A DNA stretch of 10,755 bases, from positions 11,909-22,663 of the forward strand of contig PBNG01000051.1 of the NCBI GenBank assembly GCA_002723015.1, read 5' to 3'. Every line of letters starts with the position of its first letter. Positions within the stretch are counted from its first letter, which is position 1. This document shows, one piece after another, positions 1 to 7,215 of this stretch. The stretch comes from Roseibacillus sp. GTDB taxonomy: Bacteria; Verrucomicrobiota; Verrucomicrobiae; Verrucomicrobiales; Akkermansiaceae. The notes under the pieces were generated by a model. It was given only the letters and a program-made list of their open reading frames with translations. It was not told where the DNA came from and searched no databases. The position numbers were made by a program, and so were the translations under genes.

Positions 1-764
1 AGCTGGCTGGACCGCTTCGGAACGACGGGCGCTGGCTTGGGTTCAACCGTGGCCGGACCAGTCAGACCTGCACCCTCACCAAGGGATTGAAGTTCCTCCG
101 CCTGCGGTCGGGGGTCGCCCTCTCCCACCCAGACGACACACTGCTGCGGAAGCGTCTCGATCAACCCCTGTAACTCCATTTGCATCATAGCGAGACGGAT
201 TTCCCTGCCCGCATCCTCACTGAGTTGATTGATCGCCAACGCCTCATATTCGAGAGGCTGCCCTTCAACGGCGAGCGCAAAGACCCATCGCCCCAGCTCC
301 CGCCAGACCACAAGTCCAGTCGAAGGCATGGGAAGACACCGGGAAGAGATGTCGAAATTATCGGGAGCCCGGCGGGGCAAATCTCCTTCAAGGGGCGGAG
401 CCAGGACTACCGGGACAGCAAGGGTCTCGTCTCCCCGGGTGGCAACCTTGAACACATCGCTCAGGACCCCGGCCTCGACCCCCGGTCGCGTTCCCATCCG
501 CTCGAGATGAGTTTCCGCAAGATCACTGAGGAGAGCATCATCAGTGGTGGCGGCAAGAAACGGCAGGGCCGAAACATCCCGCACCGGAAACGCCATCGTC
601 AACTCGCCGGCAGGAATTCCAATGACATCAAGAACCCGAACCACGTCGGAACGTTCGTGGAGCCGGAAACCAGTTCCACCCACTTCTGCAGTCCAGACCT
701 CCCATCCCTCGGAACCGGGTAGCAGGAGAACCTTTTCACCTTTCTTTTTAGCCTTTGAGCTCAT
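1..764 (-). CDS. GspL/PilM-like cytoplasmic platform protein (3' end missing, runs off left edge)
   Basis: The frame stays open for 254 codons from the ATG at 764 to the window edge, so the gene is partial. The ATG overlaps the gspK stop codon as ATGA, indicating translational coupling. The visible protein starts with a lysine-rich segment and has no signal peptide or membrane helix, as expected for the cytoplasmic actin-like part of GspL or PilM. Suggestive segments are a 'FPVRDVSALPFLAATTDDALL' type stretch (about residues 59-79), typical of the region that lists alternative assembly factors, and 'VVWRELGRWVFALAVEGQPL' (about 152-171). From about residue 238 it turns proline- and lysine-rich, which could be the linker before the single membrane helix. 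Known from the family: GspL links the pseudopilus to the GspE ATPase. The assignment rests mainly on position directly after gspK plus weak sequence resemblance. A PilM-type name would be equally defensible. Confidence 0.72.
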   Translation of the reverse strand, partial: MSSKAKKKGEKVLLLPGSEGWEVWTAEVGGTGFRLHERSDVVRVLDVIGIPAGELTMAFPVRDVSALPFLAATTDDALLSDLAETHLERMGTRPGVEAGVLSDVFKVATRGDETLAVPVVLAPPLEGDLPRRAPDNFDISSRCLPMPSTGLVVWRELGRWVFALAVEGQPLEYEALAINQLSEDAGREIRLAMMQMELQGLIETLPQQCVVWVGEGDPRPQAEELQSLGEGAGLTGPATVEPKPAPVVPKRSSQ

Positions 765-1771
765 GGCACCTGTTCCACTTTTCTCTCGAGGATTGATGGA
801 CGACCCGTTCTGTTTCTGACAATCAGGGTGATTCTGCGTTTAATCTGAGCGGAACCCAATCCAGACCACCCCGTCGATTCGATCCGGGTCGTTGGGTCGT
901 TGGCAGTAAGACGGGGTTCGACGATCATCCGCTGAATCTCTGGAACCCCTAGCAAATCGAGGACCTCTCTGCTATTACTAAAAGGCTGATCGTCCTCTGT
1001 GCCCCGGATCATGTCCGGTCCCAGCACTCGATCACGGATCGAGGTGGCATCATCAATGGTCACCTCCGCGGCCCGTGCCAGTTTTTCCGGATCCGCCTCG
1101 TTAACGTCCAGACCTCCGCTGCTCCAGATCGTAAACCAATCCCGCCAACCGGGGTAAATTCGCTCCAAATCCTCCATTCCCCGAACTAGCCGCATCTCGT
1201 CGAGAGAGTAAAATGGACGATTGTAGGGCCTGTTCAAGAACCCCTGACCCTCATAGAAGGGAAATTCTGCCCCATTGAGTTCCTCTAGTTCATTTTCATC
1301 AACCCAGTCTACGAGGGCGTCCACGACCTCCTGAGCGAAATCATCTTCGGCACCCCATTCGACGAAAAGTTCACGTAAAAGGGCCTTATCGGGGTCGGCC
1401 CCATCTCCCCGGTTCATGAGCAGGGAGTTAATATTGAATCGGGAACCTTCTGACTCGATGGTGGCCGTAAAGCCAACATCACCAGGGAACTGCTGCTCCA
1501 GCAGAAGGTAGTCAGAGCGTTCCACAACCGGATTGCAGGCCACTGAGACGCCCATTTCGGCCATCTGACTGGCCCTTGTTCCTTCCACCTGGCCAGAGAC
1601 GAGTTGATCCTCGTAGTCAAGCAACTGAATCGCAGTGAAAATGTATAGTGCCATGACGCTGATCAGCCAGAAGACCGCCACCATGGTGCTACCCCTCCGA
1701 CCTCCTCGCGGAACAGCAGGGGCGACCCTTCCGGCTGCCTGCTCACCATCTCCTCGCGATACAACCTTCAT
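761..1771 (-). CDS. gspK: Type II secretion minor pseudopilin GspK
   Basis: The 336-residue protein belongs to the GspK family, the pseudopilin that caps the tip of the type II secretion pseudopilus with GspI and GspJ. A basic leader ends in Arg-Gly around residue 27 and is followed by a hydrophobic helix (about 29-50). The mature position 5 is not glutamate (S-T-M-V-A), which matches the known absence of Glu5 in GspK. Family hallmarks follow in order: 'ESEGSRFNIN' (106-115), 'DALVDWVDENE' (151-161) with 'GAEFPFY' (167-173), 'FYSLDEMRLVRGM' (187-199), and a helix-hairpin-helix-like 'GGLDVNEADPEKLA' (219-232). The length is usual for GspK. The start codon overlaps the gspJ stop as ATGA and the stop overlaps the next gene the same way. 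The 27-residue leader is long but within the family range; a later start would remove the basic region before the helix, so this start is kept. Confidence 0.93.
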   Translation of the reverse strand: MKVVSRGDGEQAAGRVAPAVPRGGRRGSTMVAVFWLISVMALYIFTAIQLLDYEDQLVSGQVEGTRASQMAEMGVSVACNPVVERSDYLLLEQQFPGDVGFTATIESEGSRFNINSLLMNRGDGADPDKALLRELFVEWGAEDDFAQEVVDALVDWVDENELEELNGAEFPFYEGQGFLNRPYNRPFYSLDEMRLVRGMEDLERIYPGWRDWFTIWSSGGLDVNEADPEKLARAAEVTIDDATSIRDRVLGPDMIRGTEDDQPFSNSREVLDLLGVPEIQRMIVEPRLTANDPTTRIESTGWSGLGSAQIKRRITLIVRNRTGRPSILERKVEQVP

Positions 1772-2643
1772 CTTGCTGAACCTCCCGGGTTTGGAGGAGC
1801 CGGACGACTCCCGCCTCCTCGACTTGGGGGCGCTGACCGTGTGGGGGATCCCCTGTCGCCACCCCGGCTCTCCCGCCTGTCTCCCCGCTCTCTCCCACGA
1901 CCACCATCGCGACCGCTCTCCCGACCGGTAGAGGCTCCCCTGCCGGAGTTTCCTGCCCGGCCCTGCGGTGCCGCTCGGCGCTGCGACCTCACCACACTCT
2001 CCGGATTCAACTTGGGTGGGAGCCAGAAATGGTGAACGATTTCATCCGAATTTTCATCGAATTTCACCCGCAATTCCATCTGGATCGGCAATCGGCCCCG
2101 AACATCCCATGTCTCGGTATAGCCCTCGGCCTCGTCTCCCAGTGCGCGCCCATCGCGGGCCCACCATTCAAAGAAGAAGACATCTTTCAGCAATACTATT
2201 TCGGCCACCGGCTCGGCATTTACGTTGGCGGTGGAATCGCTGTCATCGAGAATTGCCTCCTCATAATAGCGAAGGACCACATCAAGGTCCCCGCTTCTCG
2301 TGGGAACCGTTGACATCTGCACAGCCTCCGCTGATATGGCCTGGCCTGACCACGAGAAGGAAGTCGGCACATTCTGAAACGTTAGATCACTCAGGAAGTG
2401 CGAACCGGCGTCCTGCCTCTCAAGCTCGAGCTCGGCGTTTCCGGGCAACTGGCTGAAGTTTCGGTCAAGAAAGTTGATAAGCGCCTCTTGGGTCATATGT
2501 TCCCTTCCGCCTTCTGCCATCTCGTTCGACATTTCCAGTGCCCCACTCACGATCCACATGATGGAAACAAGAACCATCCCCGCGATCGCTAGCGCGAGCA
2601 CTGCTTCCAGCAAAAGGATCCCCCGCCGTCCTCGCCGCCTCAT
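1768..2643 (-). CDS. gspJ: Type II secretion minor pseudopilin GspJ with an Arg/Gly-rich C-terminal tail
   Basis: This is a prepilin-type protein of 291 residues from the chosen start. The short basic leader MRRRGRRG is cut before I-L-L-L-E, giving the canonical Glu at mature position 5 and a hydrophobic helix to about residue 33. The order after gspI and before gspK identifies it as GspJ, a minor pseudopilin of the tip complex; residues 34-218 fit its globular domain. Residues 219-291 form a low-complexity tail of Arg, Gly, Ser, Asp/Glu and Pro that is not a normal part of GspJ and looks disordered. Two starts are possible. The ATG at 2643 gives the typical 8-residue leader, with GAGGA directly abutting it, which is poor spacing. 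The in-frame ATG at 2679 would overlap gspI by 23 bases and give a 20-residue leader. The stop overlaps gspK as ATGA. Confidence 0.85.
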   Translation of the reverse strand: MRRRGRRGILLLEAVLALAIAGMVLVSIMWIVSGALEMSNEMAEGGREHMTQEALINFLDRNFSQLPGNAELELERQDAGSHFLSDLTFQNVPTSFSWSGQAISAEAVQMSTVPTRSGDLDVVLRYYEEAILDDSDSTANVNAEPVAEIVLLKDVFFFEWWARDGRALGDEAEGYTETWDVRGRLPIQMELRVKFDENSDEIVHHFWLPPKLNPESVVRSQRRAAPQGRAGNSGRGASTGRESGRDGGRGRERGDRRESRGGDRGSPTRSAPPSRGGGSRPAPPNPGGSAR

Positions 2644-2656
2644 TCCTCGAGGGTAA

Positions 2657-3094
2657 TTATTGCTGGTAGAGTCTCGCATAGCGCCACGTTTGGGCAGTTC
2701 TCTCATGCTCCTCCAGATCCTCATACCAGGTGCCAATAACCTGCACATGAAACATCTGCTGCATGACCCGGCCTTTCTCCGTTGTGATCCGTTGTTCTTC
2801 CACCACCTCTTCCAGAGGTTGAATAATTACCCGGATCTCCAACTCGCTCTTTTCTTCAAGAGGATAGGACTCTTCCATTTCCTCGATCTCTGGCAAGGTG
2901 GCGTACTTCATCAGTTCACTCTGAAGAATCCGGCCCATCTTGGCATCCTCTCTCATCTCCCGGAGGATCTCTGCAATCTCGTTAAGAGCCGACATGTATG
3001 AAACGCCAACGACCGCAAAGACGGTGAGTGCCATGATGACCTCCATCATGACGAATCCACCGCGAGGGCTCTTTCTGGAGGCGCCTTTCCTCAT
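2657..3094 (-). CDS. gspI: Type II secretion minor pseudopilin GspI
   Basis: The 145-residue protein has a basic leader ending in Arg-Gly-Gly (residues 11-13), then F-V-M-M-E, placing the conserved Glu at mature position 5, and a hydrophobic helix to about residue 31. The length is close to the usual 120-130 residues for GspI, and the position between gspH and gspJ supports the call. Known role: GspI nucleates the pseudopilus tip with GspJ and GspK in the inner membrane and periplasm. The body is rich in Glu (for example 70-82 and 94-99). The ATG overlaps the gspH stop codon as ATGA, so translation is probably coupled. The family assignment beyond 'minor pseudopilin' rests on gene order and size rather than on a diagnostic motif. 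Confidence 0.85.
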   Translation of the reverse strand: MRKGASRKSPRGGFVMMEVIMALTVFAVVGVSYMSALNEIAEILREMREDAKMGRILQSELMKYATLPEIEEMEESYPLEEKSELEIRVIIQPLEEVVEEQRITTEKGRVMQQMFHVQVIGTWYEDLEEHERTAQTWRYARLYQQ

Positions 3095-3684
3095 TGCATA
3101 ATCACAGATTCTTCCTCATCGATCCGTGCCGTCAATGGATTCATGTGCATGATAATATAGCTATCTTCTGTCGCTACCCTGATGGAGACGGGCTCACACA
3201 ACCCCGTGCTCTGGAACTGCCATATAATGGATTCCCCTTCCTCAGGTTCGATCCAAGCATCATCCTGAGTTCCCCATCGACGTAGCGCGACCACTGTTTT
3301 CCCTGAATTCAAGGTATCGTAGATTTCCTCATTGGATTCACTGAAGTCCTCATCCTCGGTCAAGCCCGCAACTCCGATCGAGTCATCCGGCTGCGTGGCC
3401 CGTACATCTGCCCCCGCCAAGATGACCTTGTCATGCTCAACACGAATCCAGAAGGGCTTCTGATGAAGGACCGACATGGCGTGCCCCCGGGACGACATCG
3501 CTTCAATTCTGATGCTAGCCTTCCTCAAAATTTCATCGGTGTCAGATCCAACCTGAAAACCCACACCTACTCCGATTACAAGAAGGATCACCATCATGGC
3601 TAGAATCGTCTCCAGAAGAGTCAACCCTCCATGTAATCCGGATTGTGGACTACGCCTATTCGATCTGGCTGCTGATGTCATCAT
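3091..3684 (-). CDS. gspH: Type II secretion minor pseudopilin GspH
   Basis: A prepilin-like protein of 197 residues from the chosen start. A leader of about 20 residues, with Arg at 7, 10 and 11, ends in Gly-Gly and is followed by L-T-L-L-E, giving Glu at mature position 5, then a hydrophobic helix to about residue 44. The globular part has a GspH/FimT-like arrangement, with 'SSRGHAMSVLHQKPFWIRVE' right after the helix, resembling the usual segment on single-strand, surface-facing beta sheet. GspH bridges the major pseudopilin shaft and the tip complex. The start is either of two adjacent ATG codons (3684 or 3681). Both lie inside the end of gspG, giving a 26-29 base overlap. A frame start much further upstream (3783) would lie deep in gspG and add a non-leader-like extension, so it is not used. 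The stop overlaps gspI as ATGA. Confidence 0.85.
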   Translation of the reverse strand: MMTSAARSNRRSPQSGLHGGLTLLETILAMMVILLVIGVGVGFQVGSDTDEILRKASIRIEAMSSRGHAMSVLHQKPFWIRVEHDKVILAGADVRATQPDDSIGVAGLTEDEDFSESNEEIYDTLNSGKTVVALRRWGTQDDAWIEPEEGESIIWQFQSTGLCEPVSIRVATEDSYIIMHMNPLTARIDEEESVIMQ

Positions 3685-4108
3685 CCGTACCGAATTCACC
3701 GTCTTCGCCTGCCGAAAGTACTTCCGGCTCATTTGGATCCTTGGACCCGGGGTATTTGTAGGTGAATTCTCGATCCCATCCATCCTTCAACTCACTCATC
3801 TTGAACTGCTCTTTCCAAGACCGCGGTTCGGGAGCGGACGTTGGTCTCTCGGCAAGCGCTTTTACCCCCTGTGACTCCGAGGGATAGTGACCAGCGCGAT
3901 GACGATAGATAGTCAGCGCTGCCTTGATCTTTTCGACTTTTGCCTTCGTCTGCACTTCCCGTCCAAAACCAGTGAATCCCCCACTGAGTCCGATCGCTGC
4001 CCCTAGAATCAAGCCAATGATTCCCAGAACGATGACCATTTCGAGGAGGGTAAATCCCTGCGAACCTGCGGCGTAACTTCTGCGCTGATGCTGACACTTC
4101 ACTTTCAT
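3656..4108 (-). CDS. gspG: Type II secretion major pseudopilin GspG
   Basis: The 150-residue protein is the major pseudopilin that forms the shaft of the type II secretion pseudopilus. The leader ends at Gly18 and is followed by F-T-L-L-E-M-V-I-V-L-G-I-I-G, the classical prepilin peptidase and N-methylation motif with Glu at mature position 5. 'HYPSESQGVKAL' (74-85) and 'LKDGWDREFTYKYPG' (107-121) are GspG signatures. The C-terminal 'SAGEDGEFGTDDDI' (132-145) is the calcium-binding loop that stabilises GspG. The length is normal for the family. The ATG at 4108 gives a standard 18-residue leader; the frame stays open to an ATG at 4201, but that would add 31 residues and begin upstream of the candidate promoter. 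No clear ribosome binding site precedes 4108. It is the first gene of the pseudopilin operon and its 3' end overlaps gspH. Confidence 0.95.
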   Translation of the reverse strand: MKVKCQHQRRSYAAGSQGFTLLEMVIVLGIIGLILGAAIGLSGGFTGFGREVQTKAKVEKIKAALTIYRHRAGHYPSESQGVKALAERPTSAPEPRSWKEQFKMSELKDGWDREFTYKYPGSKDPNEPEVLSAGEDGEFGTDDDISSQIE

Positions 4109-4144
4109 TAAATGGACTTGGCGTTGGGTGGTTAACCTACAGGG

Positions 4145-4173
4145 ATCATAGTCCCTTTCGACTGAAAAATCAC
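4145..4173 (-). promoter_or_regulatory. Candidate sigma70-type promoter for the gsp operon
   Basis: Reading the minus strand upstream of gspG, a TATGAT element (4145-4150, five of six matches to TATAAT) lies 17 bases downstream of GTGATT (4168-4173, three of six matches to TTGACA, sharing the TGA core). Transcription would begin near 4138 and leave about 30 bases before the gspG ATG at 4108. The placement in the only sizeable gap between the two gene blocks supports it. The -35 match is weak and the sequence was read by eye. Confidence 0.35.
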
Positions 4174-4229
4174 GGGAAACGGTGGGTTTCCTCAAGGTCA
4201 TGCACCCCGGGAATCCAATCCGTTACCAT

Positions 4230-4265
4230 GGAATGCGGCGAACTGGCTCCATTTCCGCACATTCC
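4230..4265. repeat. Imperfect inverted repeat (hairpin) in the intergenic gap
   Basis: GGAATGCGG (4230-4238) pairs with CCGCACATTCC (4255-4265) as a nine-base-pair stem with a two-base insertion in one arm (bases CA or AC, depending on alignment), around a 16-base loop. On the plus strand it is followed after four bases by six T residues (4270-4275), the shape of an intrinsic terminator, but no plus-strand gene precedes it. On the minus strand there is no U-tract. It could be an operator or an mRNA hairpin at the 3' end of the sulfatase transcript, or chance. Confidence 0.35.
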
Positions 4266-4360
4266 ACTGTTTTTTGCCCTCTGCCGTCGCGGCCCGCTTC
4301 CCAATTTTTTGCGAGCCTTAGAGGCAGGTCATCCACCACCGGAACCCGAATCAAGGCCAA

Positions 4361-5806
4361 CTACCTCCGCAATCCGGCGACCTCCTCTGCTTCCACGGCA
4401 GGCAGCCAGAACCTGTGAGCCTCCTTCACGTGCTCATATTCAGCGCGACTTGCCACATTCTTCCACTCGTGGGGATCCTGTTCGTGATCGTATAACTCTT
4501 CCGAGCCATCCGCATACCGGATATACCGCCAACGCTCACTCCGGACCGCATGGTTTCCTCGCCCATAGGTCATCAGAGCGGGGCGCTTCCATTCCCTGTT
4601 CGGATCGCGCAGCAGGGGCACCGCACTCAGGCCATCGCATTGCACCGGGGGAAGATCACACAATTCCAAAAGGGTCGGATAGATCACCGAAAGATCCACA
4701 GGACGCCCGCACCGGACAGCTTCCCCCGTCACTCCGGGGGCGACCACGATGAAGGGCACATGATTACTCTTCTCCCAAAGGGCGAACTTTTCGATGTGGT
4801 CCTTCTCTCCCAGATGGAATCCATGATCAGACCATAATACGACAATTGTTCGATCACGACGTGGACTGGCATCGAGGGCATCAAGCACCCGTCCCAGTTG
4901 CGCGTCCGCGAACGAGCAACAAGCCGCGTAGGCCTGGACGAAGCGTTCAAAAGATCCTGGCAGACGATGCTCGAGTCGATCCATCCCCCTCCAGAACCAC
5001 TTCGTCCTGCCCATGAGCTTCTGCGCTCCGCCCGGAAGGTCGTTCCAATCATCGGCACGGCGCGGCGGAAGACCCACTTTCCCCACATCCTCGAAATACT
5101 GCCTTGGGGCAAAGAACGGAGAATGCGGCTTGAAAATCCCGCAGGCAAGAAAGAGAGGCTTATCCTTCCCGGGAGACTCCAAGGCCTCGATGCAGTAGTC
5201 TACCGTCCGGAAATCGATCGTCGTCCTTTCATCGGGCGGCCAGACACCCCAGTCCGTGTTGCGGGACCCGTATTCGGGCGCCTGATTGAGTTTCTTCGGC
5301 GGCATGTTCTGAGGCGCCATCATCTGGAAATCATCAAACGAATCGTCATCGTGAAACCCCTTCCCCTTGTGGTGGAAGATCTTGCCTGCGCCCCGAACAG
5401 AATACCCTGCCGCCCGGAACTGCTGCATGATGGTTCGACGTTTCGGCATGGCCCTGCGCCAGTCGCTGTTGTTGGCGTAGACCCCGGACGTTGAAGGGCG
5501 TAATCCCGTGAGAACAGCACTCCGCGATGGATTGCAGGCCGGGGATACACAGTAAGCTCTCGTAAAGAGCACGCCCCGACCAGCTAATCTCTCCAGATTG
5601 GGCGTCTTGATCGGCGCCTCCGGATCCAGCAGTGACACCCAGTCGTTCATGTCATCAATCGCGACAAAAAGGACGTCGGGTCTGGATCTAGCCTCCCCCG
5701 TCATGGTGAAGGCAATGGGCAGACAGGACAGCAGCAACCGCACAACGCCCCATCCCAGCCACTCCCTGAGGACCCCGTAGCAAGTGACACCCGGACGCCT
5801 CCTCAT
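4361..5806 (-). CDS. S1 sulfatase, iduronate-2-sulfatase-like
   Basis: The 481-residue protein is a type I (formylglycine) sulfatase that hydrolyses sulfate esters, probably on a glycan, in the periplasm or outside the cell. Visible active-site elements in order: Asp51-Asp52 in 'VAIDDMNDW' (metal), C91-N-P-S-R (the cysteine converted to formylglycine), 'GAGKIFHH' (Lys142, His145), 'FKPHSP' (His228), and 'SDHGFHLGEKDHIEKF' with Asp327-His328 (metal) and a downstream lysine. The 'IDDMNDW...GKIFH...SDHGFHLGE' pattern is that of the iduronate-2-sulfatase-like subfamily (S1_7), though the real substrate cannot be read from sequence. The N terminus has a long basic region and a hydrophobic stretch (about 19-34). 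LLSC at 25-28 weakly resembles a lipobox, so either a Sec signal peptide or a lipoprotein is possible. The ATG overlaps the stop of the upstream sulfatase as ATGA, so the two are probably translated together. Confidence 0.93.
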   Translation of the reverse strand: MRRRPGVTCYGVLREWLGWGVVRLLLSCLPIAFTMTGEARSRPDVLFVAIDDMNDWVSLLDPEAPIKTPNLERLAGRGVLFTRAYCVSPACNPSRSAVLTGLRPSTSGVYANNSDWRRAMPKRRTIMQQFRAAGYSVRGAGKIFHHKGKGFHDDDSFDDFQMMAPQNMPPKKLNQAPEYGSRNTDWGVWPPDERTTIDFRTVDYCIEALESPGKDKPLFLACGIFKPHSPFFAPRQYFEDVGKVGLPPRRADDWNDLPGGAQKLMGRTKWFWRGMDRLEHRLPGSFERFVQAYAACCSFADAQLGRVLDALDASPRRDRTIVVLWSDHGFHLGEKDHIEKFALWEKSNHVPFIVVAPGVTGEAVRCGRPVDLSVIYPTLLELCDLPPVQCDGLSAVPLLRDPNREWKRPALMTYGRGNHAVRSERWRYIRYADGSEELYDHEQDPHEWKNVASRAEYEHVKEAHRFWLPAVEAEEVAGLRR

Positions 5807-7215
5807 TGACCGGTATACTGCGGATTAGGTTCCATTTCCTGCGCCCCTACGTTCTTCTTCCACGCCTGTAATCTGATTTGCAATTCACTGACGAGCTCCT
5901 TTTTATCCGCCGCTCTGTTCACCTGTTCCCCCGGATCAGCATCAAGATCATACAGTTCGAACTCCGCCCGCTCGAGAAACTCGATCAATTTCCATTTCCC
6001 CTTCCGCACGATTGAGACTGGAGCGCTCTGGGGGTGCCGGTTGTAGTGTGGGTAGTGCCAGAAAAGAGCGTCTCGCTCGATACTTCCCGAATCCTGCAGC
6101 AGTGGCGCAAGACTGACTCCGTCCACATGCTGGTAAGGACGCGGTGATAATCCGAGCATCTCCAACACGGTCGGGTAAATGTCGTTGGTGATCACCGGCA
6201 CCTGAGAGGTTCGACCTCCTCGTGTCACTCCCCTGCCTGCCACGATCAGCGGAATACGAATACCACCCTCGTAGTGGGAACCCTTGTTTGCCCGGAGAGG
6301 ATCATGCTTCGTCGCTCCGGCAAACCCTCCGTTATCCGAGGTAAAGATCACAAGGGTTTCCTCTGCGAGTTTCAGTTCTGCCAGCTTTCCCAGCACCCGC
6401 CCGACACTTTCATCCACGCTCGCTACCATGGCCGCATAGATTGGACTGCCTTGGCGCTCTGCCTTAGGCGTCCGACTAAAGGAAGAGATCAACTCCCGTT
6501 TCGCTTGCAACGGGGTATGTACGGCGTAGTAGGGAAAATAGAGAAAGAAGGGCTTGTTCCTGCTGTTCTCAATCAAGTCCAGGGCCTCGGAGGTCAGGCG
6601 GTCCGTCAGGTATTCACCCTCATGACCATCCGGGAGGGTTACCTTCTGAACCCTTTGCCCAGTGGTCGGTATTTTCCAACTGCCCTTGTAGGGATAGAAG
6701 TAATGACCAGGAGCCCCATGTTCACTACCTCCCACATTCACATCGAACCCGTGATGGGCGGGTAGCGAGAATGGAGGACCTCCCAGATGCCACTTTCCTA
6801 CGTGCATGGTCCGGTAACCAGCATCACGAAGGGACTCTGCCAGGGTAACCTCTTCCAGAGGAAGGCTTCGCAGGAAACGGCCCTCTTTCATACGATGACC
6901 CTTCGCACTCCAGCGCCCGGCAGGTAGCCACTGCGTCATCAGGTTCCGGGCCGGATACCTACCTGTCATGATACTTGCACGGGTGGGAGTGCACACCGCA
7001 CATGCGGCGTAGGCATTCGTGAAGCGTATCCCGCTGGCTGCCAATCGGTCGATATGGGGAGTCCTGTAGTAGCGGCTTCCCTGACAACCAAGATCCATCC
7101 ATCCAAGATCATCCACCAGAAAAAGGACCACATTGGGACGTTCCTTCGCGACCACCGATATCAGCGGCAACAGCACACAGGCGACAACAGGAAGAACCAA
7201 GCGCGTCATCACCAT
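5803..7215 (-). CDS. S1 sulfatase, arylsulfatase A-like
   Basis: The 470-residue secreted sulfatase starts with a clear Sec signal peptide (residues 1-23, cleavage likely after VVA). Core elements in order: 'LFLVDDLGWMDLG' with Asp35-Asp36 (metal), C75-T-P-T-R79 followed by ASIMTGRYP (formylglycine site), 'HVGKWHLG' (Lys141, His143), 'AVHTP' (His233), 'FTSDNGG' with Asp294-Asn295 (metal), and Lys311 in 'RANKGSHYEGGIRIP'. This is the arylsulfatase A-like arrangement (Asp-Asn, KWHLG), distinct from the neighbouring sulfatase (Asp-His, GKIFH). The two may therefore remove different sulfate groups from one glycan. The residue after proline in the C-x-P-x-R motif is Thr rather than the commoner Ser, which the family tolerates. 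The ATG at 7215 has an AGG four bases upstream (7220-7222); the alternative ATG at 7209 shortens the leader by two residues. Its substrate is not readable from sequence. Confidence 0.94.
   Translation of the reverse strand: MVMTRLVLPVVACVLLPLISVVAKERPNVVLFLVDDLGWMDLGCQGSRYYRTPHIDRLAASGIRFTNAYAACAVCTPTRASIMTGRYPARNLMTQWLPAGRWSAKGHRMKEGRFLRSLPLEEVTLAESLRDAGYRTMHVGKWHLGGPPFSLPAHHGFDVNVGGSEHGAPGHYFYPYKGSWKIPTTGQRVQKVTLPDGHEGEYLTDRLTSEALDLIENSRNKPFFLYFPYYAVHTPLQAKRELISSFSRTPKAERQGSPIYAAMVASVDESVGRVLGKLAELKLAEETLVIFTSDNGGFAGATKHDPLRANKGSHYEGGIRIPLIVAGRGVTRGGRTSQVPVITNDIYPTVLEMLGLSPRPYQHVDGVSLAPLLQDSGSIERDALFWHYPHYNRHPQSAPVSIVRKGKWKLIEFLERAEFELYDLDADPGEQVNRAADKKELVSELQIRLQAWKKNVGAQEMEPNPQYTGQ

Larger units (their letters stand above)
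4109..4360. other. Intergenic gap between sulfatase and gsp operon
   Basis: These 252 bases lie between the sulfatase stop codon and the gspG start. They contain the candidate promoter near the gspG end and an imperfect inverted repeat in the middle. Two six-base T runs on the plus strand (4270-4275 and 4305-4310) read as A runs in the direction of the genes, so they do not form a U-tract for the minus-strand transcripts. No convincing small ORF with prepilin or other known features is seen here. Confidence 0.6.

Noticed and set aside
180..722. Plus-strand open frame of 180 codons
   Set aside because: It is antisense to the GspL/PilM-like gene, whose start is fixed by ATGA overlap with gspK and whose product has plausible composition. 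The plus-strand product is Arg/Pro/Ser-rich and featureless.
1771..1989. Possible tandem DNA repeat or CRISPR-like structure in the GC-rich end of gspJ
   Set aside because: The repetitiveness is of amino acid composition (Arg/Gly/Ser); there are no regular DNA repeat units or equal spacers.
3685..3783. Upstream extension of gspH to an ATG at 3783
   Set aside because: It would lie far inside gspG and lengthen the leader beyond any usual prepilin; the adjacent ATG pair at 3684/3681 is sufficient.
4109..4201. Upstream extension of gspG to an ATG at 4201
   Set aside because: It would add 31 residues before a normal 18-residue prepilin leader and begin upstream of the candidate promoter. The shorter start fits the family.
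4228..4752. Plus-strand open frame of 174 codons starting in the intergenic gap
   Set aside because: Most of it is opposite the C-terminal part of the sulfatase, its product is low-complexity His/Pro/Arg/Ser-rich, and no ribosome binding site or promoter was seen.
5803..7215. Thr instead of Ser in the sulfatase C-T-P-T-R motif as a sign of an inactive enzyme
   Set aside because: The formylglycine motif needs C-x-P-x-R, and Thr at that position occurs in active family members. All metal and general acid/base residues are present.
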